Notes under the pieces: model-generated
Databases searched by the model: none
The model's input: the letters and a program-made list of their open reading frames with translations, nothing else
Told to the model about the DNA's origin: nothing
Part shown: positions 10,555-21,108 of the stretch, in pieces
Layout of the letters: each line of letters begins with the position of its first letter
Position numbering within the stretch: the stretch's first letter is position 1
Assembly (NCBI GenBank): GCA_036785705.1
Contig: JAWUZG010000135.1
Coordinates: 496,001 to 560,000 of the forward strand
DNA: 64,000 bases
Source of the DNA: Acanthornis magna
Lineage: Eukaryota; Chordata; Aves; Passeriformes; Acanthizidae
Direction: 5' to 3'
Translations under genes and position numbers: made by a program

Positions 10555-13500
10555 GAGCCTCTGAGGTATGAGAAATGAAAGTGTATTTTAAAAAAATTAT
10601 TAGAAATACACATTTATATTTTTGAGTAATCTTTTCTTTAAATTGTCTGTGAATATATTTCGGTCATGAAGCTTAAGGGAATAACTCCGTTATGTCTAAG
10701 AGGTCCTTTTAGAGCTCAGTTTCTATCATCCCAACTATTAAAACCTCATGAAATGAACAGGTGTAGTGCCACCAAGAAAACCTTCATCTCTGGAGCACAC
10801 TTTGATATAGTTTTGGTACGGTGTAAAAGAAATGTTTGTACTTCAGTTGCTTGGTATGAATGGCAGTAACTTTTCAGTTTCATGGAGCAGTGCAATACTT
10901 GGTCTCAAGGTGTATAGTCTCCCTTCCTTTACACATGTACTTTACATTAATAATAATGAGTATTACACATTTGGATTATCATTAGGCTATTTTGAAAAAA
11001 CTTTCAGTAATTTCTTAGATGAATTCTTATTTAGTGTTTGAAGTGTGTTGAAAGGTACAGATGATTTTGACCATGAGAAAAGGAAAGGAATTCTGCAGAA
11101 ATTAGCTGTTTTCAGTGCTTTATTCCAGCTGAGAATTAGATAATGTATTAAAAAGACAAAAGCTAATCTTTCCCCCTCTGTAAAAGTCATTACCATTTAA
11201 CAACTGCTGGAGGACTTGTATGAAGTACTTTAGAGGTCTCAATTCAGTTTCTAGAGCGCAGATGTCTTTAAAGTACCACAAATATCCTAGAAATTATGGT
11301 ATTTTAGCCCTTGTGTTTTGAGCAGATGATCTACGTGTTATGGATGTGGAGAGGGAAGCTGACTAATTTTGCCAAACCAGGCATGTCTTTTGTCCAATAC
11401 CTTATATTCTGGGATTCGAGTGAGAAGTGAAGAAGTGCTGAGGCAGCAATTGCAGTCATCCAGTTTAACACAGAGCAGAGGGAGTGTGGCTGTGATTTAG
11501 GAATAAAAGAACGTGATAAGTAAGTTTTGGACATTAGCTGCTCTGCTAATGTACTATTTTGTGTGACAGGAATGGGTATATAGATTTCTGTCCCTGAAAT
11601 TGTTCATTTTTTGCTTCACTGAATGAAAGTTGTTGAAATCGTAACTTTTGTCTCTGTCAGCTTACTTTCATTAACCTTATTCATAATACAAAATCTCCTC
11701 AGTCTATGATAGTTTATGTTTAAAAGATCTGTAGTTATTTTCAGATTGCTTTTATTCAGTTCCCCATCCATTAAGCTTTTTTGTAACATCCTGTTTTTTC
11801 ACTAGTGGCTGTAATTTTCATGTGCTTTGTTTAAAGTTCTGCTTGTTATTTTTGTTTTCCTGTCTCCTGAATTTGTGACTGTAGAGCATCTCCTGTATAA
11901 CTTCCTCTGGTTTAAACTTTTCACTGATTTGATGGACAGTCCTCCTTTTTATTGATTATTTTCATCTGAATCAGAGTATGAAAACACACTAGGCAGATGC
12001 TACAGTCCATCTAGTCATGTGTTTCAGCTTGCTATTTATTTTCAGTACCAGGCAATTTGTGTGTTTGCCCTTACTGTTTAATGGGATTCCTTCTCCTGGA
12101 GCTGGGACTAATTTTCTTTTCATTGTGCTGCAATTTCAAGAGATTCTGAAAAACAAATAGTAACACATGAATTTCATAGACATCCTACTGCGTACTGAAA
12201 ATGGAGGAGGACAGGAACATGAAGGAAATGGATGAAAAATTAGAGTCCTTGATACAGGCAAAAGGCAAAAGCTCGGTTTTTTGGATACAACGTGGACAAT
12301 TAGTGTAGTCGACACTGTTCAAAAGATAGAAGGGTAACACAGATTAAGGTGAACAGAATTTTAAAAATCTTTGTTAGGAAAAAAGTACTCTTAGTTGACT
12401 TAAAGTGTGGTCAGATAATTAGAATATAATTTTATAATTTTAAAATTAGATGGTACACTTGACTGCAGCCAAAATTCAGCACCCAAACTGTCTCATCCTG
12501 TGAGGGGACCAGAGTATTTTGATGTAATTTGTGGTTAAAATTTTCATGTCTCTTCTGTAGACCAGCATAAATCTGTTTCTTTCTTGTTTCTATAGCTTTA
12601 GTCTGCAAACCAGTCAACATCACTGTGAGAGAATGATGGTCTCCATACAGGGTGGTCTTGAACACACAGTGATTATTCAAAGTTGTAGAACAGTCAGCTA
12701 ATCATGACACCAGCCTTTCTTCCTCATTTTCTAGTGGCAACATTTTAGAAAGCCCGTGGACTCCTGTAATATGAGTGGTTTTGGTCATGGTTAATAATGG
12801 CTGATGCTTTTTCTGACTCTTGCCTCTCCTAGCATCAGAAACTAAATATATATTTTTTTTAAAAAGTTTTCTGTTTTTCTTACATTTAAAAAAATACTCC
12901 AAAAATAAAACAATCTTGATTTGTCACCTGTTATCTATTATTTGTCAGAAGGAATGACAAATATACTCATCTAATAAATCCTGAAGTAAGGATCCAGTGC
13001 AGCCAGCGCCTAAATTGCTTTTGTGTATTACAGTGGATAAAAATCTAGAAAAGGAATTGAGTATTGATTTTCCTAATCTGTTTTGATTTTGAATCAACAG
13101 AAAATGCATACACATGCAGCGCCCATACCAAAAAAGCTTCTTTTTAGGTCTGAACTTTCTTACATGCTTATATATATCTGCACAAAATATACAAAGATCT
13201 CACTTCTCTCATTTGCAAATATTTTGCATTGAGTCTGCATTTATTTTGACATAGAAAACCCTAAAGCATTCCCTTAAAGTCACTACCACTCTTGCTATCA
13301 TCACCAGGCTTTAAAATTGTGTCTTAGATTTTGCTAAGTCCCTTACTTAAGTAATATTTTATTGGTTTAAAGCCTGAATCTCAACTTCTGCTTTTATTTA
13401 TGTTTGATTGGCTTTCTTCCTGCTGTGTCTGGAGTGGTATATGCATCTGCAAATGATCTGAGTTTGCTAATGCGGAGATTTATAGGTGTCTTTTTTCCCC

Positions 13501-14095
13501 CTCAACAAAATACCAGAAATTAATGGAAAATACTTGTTTACCTGCACTTAGAAGTATTTTAGAAACACCTGTGAAGAAACTAACCCGAATGTATGTGTTC
13601 TGGTCACCAGTTAATACATTTCTATGTTCCCACAGACTTGCTATAACCCAAGTTGCAGTCATGAGTAACCCTGCCTTTTGGAGAAATTAATTTAGAACCC
13701 CCTTATTTTGATTTTTTTATTACAGTGGGACCTGTCAGGTTAGATGCTTTGTTGTGCTTAACTGCTGATGGTGGCAACTTAGGCTTTAAACAACTTTGAA
13801 ACCACTTGTGCTTGATCTGGAACTTAGTGAAGCAGATGGAAAGTCTGCAAGATGAAAATGGTGTATTGAGAACAGTAAGTCAGCAGGTCTTTGCAGAGAT
13901 AGGCTGGTAGTGGGTCAGTGTGGGGAAAGTTAAAGAGACTCCAGGGACTGCTCTGCCTGAAATCTTCTAAAGATCCCAAGCTATAGAACAAGCTTCAACT
14001 TGGAGGAAGTTTGGATTTGCCTTTAAGTTTTGCAACACAAGCTTTTCTTTAATTTTTTATACTACTTTGTTGTACAAAGCACATGAGATAAAGCG
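10555..14095. other. Non-genic AT-rich sequence
   Basis: No gene, RNA gene or recognisable mobile element is seen. The open frames are all under about 85 codons. The stretch 12190-12420 has a purine-rich, retroelement-like texture, but I could not match it to any family. Confidence 0.6.
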
Positions 14096-14180
14096 AGATG
14101 CTTGCAGCTGAGTATGATTAGCATATATTTATGCTGCTAATTGAACATTATGCAAATTGTATTCTCTCCTGGTTAGCTCA
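14096..14180. other. Possible conserved non-coding element with POU and homeodomain words
   Basis: The block contains gattagcatatatttatgc, then tgctaattgaac and an octamer-like TATGCAAAT. ATTAGCA and the near-mirrored TGCTGCTAAT form an imperfect inverted repeat. Clusters of TAAT and ATGCAAAT words are typical of developmental enhancers and conserved elements in vertebrates. No cross-species alignment was available, so this is inference from composition and motif content. Confidence 0.3.
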
Positions 14181-17100
14181 TTGAGCACTGGATATGAGGT
14201 TTCTCTCAGCAGAGTGTGAGTCCTTCTTCTGTAATTGTTTCATACTTGCAGAAATTAAATTTGCTCTGTCTTGTCACACTTTTTACCATGTTTCTTTTAA
14301 TATTGTAATTATATGGAAGTTTCTAAATGAGAAACACAACCCCAACTGGCAATTATTTGAAAAAAATATTTTGTGAAAGGTTCAGATTTATTGCCTCCCC
14401 GCAAAGGCTCAGGGACTTTGATTTTTGGGCCAGTCAGACTTGCAAGAATTTTTTTTGTTTACAATGAGCTGAAGATGGTGGGGGGGCTTATTTTGATCTT
14501 TTATGTGTGTAAATCAAGAAAACTTTGAAGTTTGTGTGGGGTTAAAACCAGTGCGACTCTGATGAGATTCAGACTGCTGTTGTTTCTGTAAGAGATGTGT
14601 GGGGAGCTTATGCTTGTGGTGCTGCTGGACCTGTGACCTGAGCAGCCGTGGCTGGAGCCAGAGCCACCTCCTGCAGATCCCTGCACCTCCCTTGCTGCCA
14701 AAATGCCTTTTCCTCTTCAGCATGTGATTATGTGCACATCCACTTACCAAATGCCTAAAAGGAGCTGAAACAGCTGCTGAAGCACTGCTGACGTTTTCCT
14801 TTCCTTCTATTCTAAATGGACAAACAGTGACTTTAGTGCAGTGTCTTGCTATGAATTACTGGGGCCATGAAAGCTCCCATTACAGCCCTTCTCACAACTC
14901 AACCAGCACAATGGGCAAAATCACAGATTTCCCTGATGGATTGCACAGCTCTGCACTCACACAAAGTCTGCGGATCTAAGGGATGGCAGTGCTTTGCAGG
15001 GGTAAAAAAACCACTTTTCAGTTGTTAGCACAAAGCAAAATAACAATCCCTTCTATTTAATAGAAAAAAGCCTGGGAGAAAATGGCCCCATGCTGAGCCC
15101 AGCTGTGATTTTGGTGGTGGGGGAGTGCAGGAGGGCAGGCACTGTTTTTCTGCCAAGACCTTGACTGTGGGAGTTGCTCCATCTTCCCAGCTTTTGTTGG
15201 TCAGAAATGAAGACCAGCAGGGGATTGTGTGAAGCCTACAGGGCCATGCTGTGGGGGCTTTCTCAGCTAGAGATGTTTTTGTTGGGAGTGGTTTTACTTC
15301 AGTTAATGTATTTGAGCAGACTTGTTAGTGCTGTTTCGTCAACAGGTGGCACCCAGACATAGTCTGTACACGGTTTTCTTGGTTGGGAGAGCTGGTTTTT
15401 TATGCTTCAGTGACAGTGTGGCCATAGTGGTTCACTTTGTGTGATCAGCTTCTGGAGGGAGGACCCACAACCATGAGGAATGCTGGCATGTGGCCTTTGG
15501 TTTTGAGTAACATCCTCATGGTCAAATGCAGCCATAATAAACAATCCAGTGTGAGTGTCTTCACCCATGGCAGGGGTTCTGATGTGTAACTGTAAACACT
15601 GGGAACATCCCTGCTCTCAGGAGGAATTTAGGAGATGTACCTCCGCTGCTGCCATTGCTTTTAAGGTACTGTAGGTTTGCCTGGTTGTAGCATCTTCCTT
15701 TTTCAACCAGATTCAATTGGATCGGGCCAGTTTCCTTGACCTGAATGTATTATTCCTATGCTTTCTATATTAATGAAATTAATTGAATGTAGTGTCAACA
15801 GTGGCATTTTTGTCTCTGTGTGTGAGGCAAACAGCTGTGAAGTCGGTCAGACTTTGCATGTCCTGTGAGCAAGTGTGACATAACTGGGAGGCAACAGTTG
15901 TGGACAGAGTCCACTGTTTAGTGAAGCACTCTAGAACCCTGAGAGATGAAAGGCAGTGCATAAATGTGAAATATTATAATTAGTGAGCAGGATCATTGCC
16001 AAAAACCTCTTATTGTTCTCATTTGCAGGAATGTGTGCTGCTCTCTTAATTTAAAAAGTAATTCAGATAGCTTAAGAAGGTTTATTGGCTCAGTGAGGGA
16101 GAACCTTAGCTAAGAGGGATGTTAGAAGCACCTTTTTTCATTCTTATTAAAAAAGCTCAAATATGGGGGAAAAATTGTCTTGTAACGGCCAGGTGGCCTT
16201 ACAAGGTTTTTTCCTATGTTTACTGAGTCCACTTTGCTAAATCCACCTTTGTGGTGTGGTGTGCTCTCATGCAAAGATCCCCCAACAAAGTTGAAATGCT
16301 CAAATATTTTTAAGATCATTGTTTTTATGAGACATTTATGGTTTTATGTTTTCAAAGCTAGGGTCTGTGCAGCTAGCTGACAATATAAAATGGAAGTAGT
16401 TCAACCCTTGCAGGGAAGCAGGAGTGAGCTGTGTATGCTAAAGTTAACCCAAAGTATGAAAATGTCATGAGATGTGCATAAGAGATGTAGACTGAAATAA
16501 CTTCCCCCAAATCTTGGGTTAATTTAGTTTTTAGTTGGGGCTTATTTTGTAATTTTGTAGTGGTTTTTGATCTGTTAATGCTGATGAACTCTTTGACGTT
16601 TCTGACTTTTACTTAGTTTTACTTTCTAGAAGTTAAGATGTTAGAAAAAAATGCATGTCTTTGGGACAAAGACAAAATCAAGAGCCTTATATCATTGTAG
16701 GAGTATTTCTAACGTCCCTATTTTTGTATATCACCATCTGCAATGTGTGTTTGGCTTGAAAACCTGACTCAAGGACACTGTCTGCTCCTGGCCTCTCCTC
16801 TTTGTCCAGAAAGAAAGGCGACAAAGCAGATATCTTACCAATCCTTATTCAGAGGCTGCACTTCTTGGGCTTTAAAGGAAGGTGAGGTAGGTGTCCCTCT
16901 TGTCCTACCATTCCAGCACCATAGTTCATCCGAGGATGAGCAGTTTGCTAAATTTTTGGTAGCTTCAGCTTATATAATTACCTGTAGCCAAATTCTGGTC
17001 ATAATTAATGTACTATAGAGATATTTGGCCATAGACCTGGGAAGGATAATAAGGCTGTAGAGGCAGCACTTTTACAGGTTGCATTATTTTTCTATCTTTA

Positions 17101-18030
17101 GTACTAAATGGGCAAGGTAAAATGTGTTGAATTCTCCTTGCATGTAAACAGCTAAGTCTAATTTCCAGGTTCTAGCTTCTCTTTTGTAGAGGTTAGACCA
17201 AAACAGGAAGCAGGAGGGAAAAAAAGAGAATAAAATGGCATGCATCTTTCTTTCAATATTTTCTAAATTATACCAAGGTCAGCAGGCCAGAACAGTTGGT
17301 ATTACTGTACCTTTCCTGGCATTATTAAATGTTTTGCATCCTGTTCATATACCATCTGTTTAGTTGTTCAGTGATATAATGACCAAAATGAAAAGCAAAG
17401 ACATTTGCACTGGCATTGTATAAAATAGACTGCTGGAAATTCAGAGCAGTTCCTTGCCTACTTTGAGTAAGATCCCTTGTTTATTCTGGTAAATGACTCC
17501 CTTGGGCAGTTACTGCCAGCATTTTGGAAGATTGCATGCCCAGCATTTTTACATGCCGAATGTTCAGCATGTATATACAGCATGTTATATAGTTGAAACT
17601 GGCACACACAAGGACCAGATTTTCAAAGGTCCTTGGATTTCACACAGGTTTTGCACTAAGGCTGCATTCCCAAAAAACTGAATATCAACAAGAACTCATA
17701 TTTTGAAAAGCCTGACAGCTTAGAAAGAATTGTTTTGTTGCCTAAAATAAAATGAAGCAAGAGTTTGCTTCCTGGCAGTGTCTGCAGAGGATGGGAAAAT
17801 TCTGGCCAGGGAGAGTAGTAACAGATAACTGTTGCTCTTGGTTGCTCCTTTGAAGTGTGAGCACTCTGAGAAAGCCTAACTCTTTTCAGGAGCGATGTCC
17901 TCCCAAAGTGAGCTCTTACACCTAGACTGGAGGAAATCTGGCATATATGGAAAAAAGAAGGCAAACCCCACACTTTTAAGGCTGTGGAAAATAATACGTA
18001 TTCTTTGTATTGTTTAACCAAATACAGAGA
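14181..18030. other. Non-genic sequence
   Basis: Unique sequence with alternating AT-rich and more GC-balanced stretches (14580-14720 and 15060-15660). The open frames have no recognisable domains. The 184-codon frame on the minus strand at 17656-18210 runs antisense through the CR1 fragment at 18031-18125 and is not considered coding. Around 17515-17585 the words 'cagcat' and 'catgc' recur without forming a regular repeat. Confidence 0.6.
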
Positions 18031-18125
18031 TTGTTGTCCAGAGAGCTGGTGGATGCCCTGGACATGTTCAAGGTCAGGTTGGGCGAGGCTCACCCCAAAT
18101 GTTGTGGGTGTGGAATGGCAGCACC
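18031..18125 (+). mobile_element. CR1 LINE fragment (end of ORF2 and start of 3' UTR)
   Basis: 'gagagctggtggatgccctg' and 'acatgttcaaggtcaggttg' match the CR1 segment that normally reads 'gaagtggtggatgcccc...cattcaaggccaggctgg', the last codons of ORF2. What follows ('tgtgggtgtggaatggca') looks like a decayed 'aggtgtccctgcccatggca'. There is no terminal octamer repeat. The fragment lies in the same orientation as the larger copy about 220 bp downstream, but it covers an overlapping part of the consensus, so it is a separate insertion. Confidence 0.7.
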
Positions 18126-18345
18126 TTTTCATTCCATATGATCTTCGGGTGTGTTCCCCTGTACACTGATTGTATAAGGACAAGCCAGGGTAGAACGCTC
18201 TGAACAACACAACTCTTAATCAGCTATCAGTTCTCACTTTTCCCACACACAGACTGTTTGATTGGCCTTTACACTGAGAAATTTCCACAAAAGGGAAGGC
18301 AATAGAGCCTTTATTTCACACTCAAGTTCTGCAGTACCTCATGTG
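18126..18345. other. Spacer between two CR1 copies
   Basis: About 220 bp of AT-balanced sequence with no identifiable element. It ends where CR1 homology begins near 18345. Confidence 0.5.
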
Positions 18346-19007
18346 AACAGGCTGAGAGCAGCCCTGGGGAGAAGGACTTGGGGGTGCTGGTGGATGTGAG
18401 GCTGGATATGAGCCAGCCAAGAAAATCAAAAATACCCTGAGCTGCATCAAAGAGAGAGTGGCCAGTGGGGTGAGGGAGGGGATTCTGCCCCTCTCCTTTG
18501 GTGAGACCCCAGCTGGGGTGCTGCATCCAGCTCTGGGGTTCTGAGCACAGCAAGGACTTGGACCTGTTGGAGTGAGTCCAAAGAGCACCACAGAGATGAT
18601 CAGAGGGATGGAGCACTTCTGTGAAGAAAGACAAAGAGAATTGGGATTGTTCAGCCTGGGGAAGAGGTGGCCTTGGGGAGATCTTGTTGCAGCCTTCCAA
18701 GACCTAAAGGGAGCCTAAGAAATACAAAGAAGGGCTTTTTCCAAGGGGAAATGTCTTTAAACTGAAAGAGAGTAGATTTTGATTAGATATGAGAAAGAAA
18801 TTCTCTACTGGGAGGATGGTGAGGCATTGGAACAGTTTTCCCAGAAAAGGTGTGTATGTCCCATCCCTGAAAGTGTAAAAGCCCAGGTTAAGTGAGGGTT
18901 TGAACAACCTGGTCTAGTGGAAAGTGTCCCTGCTCATGTCAAGGTGGTTGGAATTAAATGATCTTTAAGGTCTCTTCCAACCAAGCCATTCTATGATTCT
19001 GTGATTT
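18346..19007 (+). mobile_element. CR1 LINE, 5'-truncated, with intact 3' end
   Basis: This is the best repeat copy in the window. It begins in the C-terminal part of ORF2: 'gagaaggacttgggggtgct' encodes EKDLGVLVD and is followed by RLDMSQ. It continues through a CIKERVAS-like stretch, 'atgatcagagggatggagca', 'ttgggattgttcagcctggg' and 'gaggcattggaacag', and ends with the CR1 3' UTR 'ggtctcttccaacc' plus two octamer units, ATTCTATG and ATTCTGTG (18988-19003). Frameshifts, stops and small deletions show it is dead. 5' truncation and an octamer-repeat tail instead of poly(A) are the normal features of CR1 retrotransposition. Open frames of 129 and 89 codons on the opposite strand are by-products. 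Confidence 0.95.
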
Positions 19008-19219
19008 AAGATAATAAATGGTAAAATTTCTGTAATTAAAAAAAAAAGGTTTCCTTTCTGATAATGACAATTACATGAAATCTATAAACAAAAATTACAA
19101 TGTATTTAAAGTGGTTTTGTGTTTGTGTGGACGAGTCAAGGGTAACTTCTGAATGAGTTTTAATAAAGGTAAGTGCATGCTGGAGGTACTATAAAAATCC
19201 CAGTTTGCTGATGAAACTG
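19008..19219. other. Flank of the CR1 copy
   Basis: AT-rich sequence directly after the CR1 tail, with a short A-run at 19037-19048. There is no poly(A) tail and no obvious long target-site duplication, as expected for CR1. Confidence 0.5.
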
Positions 19220-19470
19220 ATAAATTATGATAATTGATGCCAATAATTTATTTTTCTGTTGATACTGAGATTAGCACTTGCAGACAGAGAGTTAAAGTTC
19301 ATCATTTAAGAGTGCCAGAGGCACTGCTGGGCTATGTTTACAAGCCTTTTAATGACTCTGGTAGGTGATGCCACATGAATATTCGTTTTAATGGCATATA
19401 TTGGTAGGCGAAAAATTGCAACTTGCACGATATAGCCGTCTCTTAAAAATTAAATGAACATATGGTAAAT
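19220..19470. other. Possible conserved non-coding element, block 1
   Basis: The block holds many TAAT/ATTA words, and CpGs survive in AT-rich sequence (gaatattcgttttaat, ggtaggcgaaaaattg, cttgcacgatatagccgtct). Retained CpGs outside a CpG island often mark constraint in vertebrate DNA. No repeat or meaningful open frame explains the block. Conservation itself was not tested. Confidence 0.3.
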
Positions 19471-19779
19471 GATAGGCATTTTAAAGAAGCTCCAAATAGT
19501 TCCATTACAGTTAGCTGGCAGTGATGGAATTGAAGAGTAATAAGGAGGGAAAGAAAAGCTTTCCTTCTGTGTGCAGACTGAAACTGTGATTACACTGGTA
19601 TCTCATGTACAGGATAAGTGGGAAGGGAGGGCTCATACCATGTGAAATTGCTGACAAATGTTAAAATCAGTCCTGTATCATGTGCAGAGGCTTTAATCAT
19701 GTTGCTGACTGCATCTCTTTTTGTGAAAGGGGACACGTCTTGCCTTTGAGGACATTTACCTGGCTGGAAAAGCCTTGTT

Positions 19780-19990
19780 TCCAATTGTTATGCAGAGCTG
19801 CGTGTCATCCCATTGCCGCAGACTGTGAGCTCATGATAAGAGCTAATTGACTCGCAATTCCTTATTTGCATCGCATTTTTGATTCCTGGAAATCAATGAG
19901 CAACCTGAAAGTCATGACATTATAGAGGTCAGTGTGTGCACACACACGCCAGCAACCACAGAATTTGATTAGCTGAAATGGTGACAGGGT
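19780..19990. other. Possible conserved non-coding element, block 2
   Basis: The words gagctaattgactcgcaatt, ATTTGCAT (a perfect octamer/POU site at 19864-19871), catcgcattttt and 'ggaaatcaatgagc' are packed into about 100 bp and keep several CpGs. A short alternating purine-pyrimidine palindrome, gtgtgtgcacacacac, follows at 19933-19948. Together with block 1 it makes this the strongest enhancer-like neighbourhood in the window, judged on sequence texture alone. Confidence 0.35.
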
Positions 19991-20990
19991 TTTTGTACAT
20001 TTTTTTAGCTTTGATATGAAAAAGAGTTGGACAAGGTAGGTCTGGCTGAGAAGTGTTTGCTTATCATCTTTTTTTCTCTCTCATAAAACTGCCGGCAGTC
20101 TACTCAGGTGCCTTTAAAGCTTGTACTGCTGACAGCAGTTGGAGTTTCTGGGGAAGTGCTATGATGCTGAGGAAGCAAGTTTAATAATTTCTGACGTTGA
20201 TCCTATGCTGGTTAAAGAATGTAGGATTTTCAGGACAAGCCTGAGAAAAGATAGGCCACTGAGGAAGATGCTCTACTACTAAAAACATGTGCTGAAAGCC
20301 TGAGGAGTAACTTTTTGTTCTTCCGGAACAGCAACTGTTGTTTCATGCTAAGCAGGAGTTCTGATGGAAATTCATATAGATTTTCAGGTTCTGCAAAGCC
20401 ATATGAGGTATTTTGCATGAGTAATGATCACTCCGAAAAAGAGCCTTTCTGCAGTAAGCTTAAAATCTAGGAGTGTGAATCAAATATAATGCACTGTACA
20501 TACATCATCATAAGTGGTCTTGATACCCCAGAAAAAGTTTCTCTACACCGATCATTTTCATTAACAAGTTGCATGTGAGAAAGGTCAGTAATCCTTGTTC
20601 ACACAGTGTCTCTAAATTGTCTATTAAAGTGCCTGTTAACAGTGACATCTTTTTTGAGAGGGAAAAGCCACTTGTTTATGTCTTTTGTCACTAATATGCT
20701 GAATGAAGTATTGAACTGAATGGAATGAGGTGGTGTCAGGGGCCAATGATGAGAGAAAAAGAATTGACAAAAGAGAAGGAAATGATACAGAGAATATGGA
20801 AATAAGTAGAAAGCAGAAATCTGTGTGGAAATGGAAAAGTGACCAATATATCTACAATTAATTCAGGCTAGGTGACACTGGGAAAAGGAGGCTTCAGAAA
20901 TCTGCTACTGCGTTTTTGTTTCTGATTTCTTTAAACACGTGTAGTAGAAGAAAAATATTGCCAAATACAGGAAAGGCTGAAAAGAAAGTA
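19991..20990. other. Non-genic sequence
   Basis: Unique sequence without identifiable genes or repeats, becoming purine-rich from about 20740 towards the microsatellite. Confidence 0.6.
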
Positions 20991-20996
20991 AATCAA

Positions 20997-21108
20997 GGGG
21001 AAGGAAGGAAGGAAGGAAGGAAGGAAGGAAGGAAGGAAGGAAGGAAGGAAGGAAGGAAGGAAGGAAGGAAGGAAGGAAGGAATGGTGCGGAAGGAAGGAA
21101 GGAAGGAA
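20997..21108. repeat. (GGAA)n tetranucleotide microsatellite
   Basis: About 21 uninterrupted GGAA/AAGG units (20997-21082) are broken by the eight bases TGGTGCGG (21083-21090), and about four and a half more units follow (to 21108). The plus-strand frame reads as KEGR repeats and the minus-strand frames as SFLP repeats, and none of these should be taken as protein. Tetranucleotide runs this pure are usually highly length-polymorphic. Confidence 0.97.

Noticed and set aside
17656..18210. 184-codon open frame on the minus strand
   Set aside because: Runs antisense through a CR1 fragment (18031-18125) and has no domain; it is a chance frame.
18311..18700. 129-codon minus-strand frame
   Set aside because: It is the antisense translation of the CR1 copy at 18346-19007.
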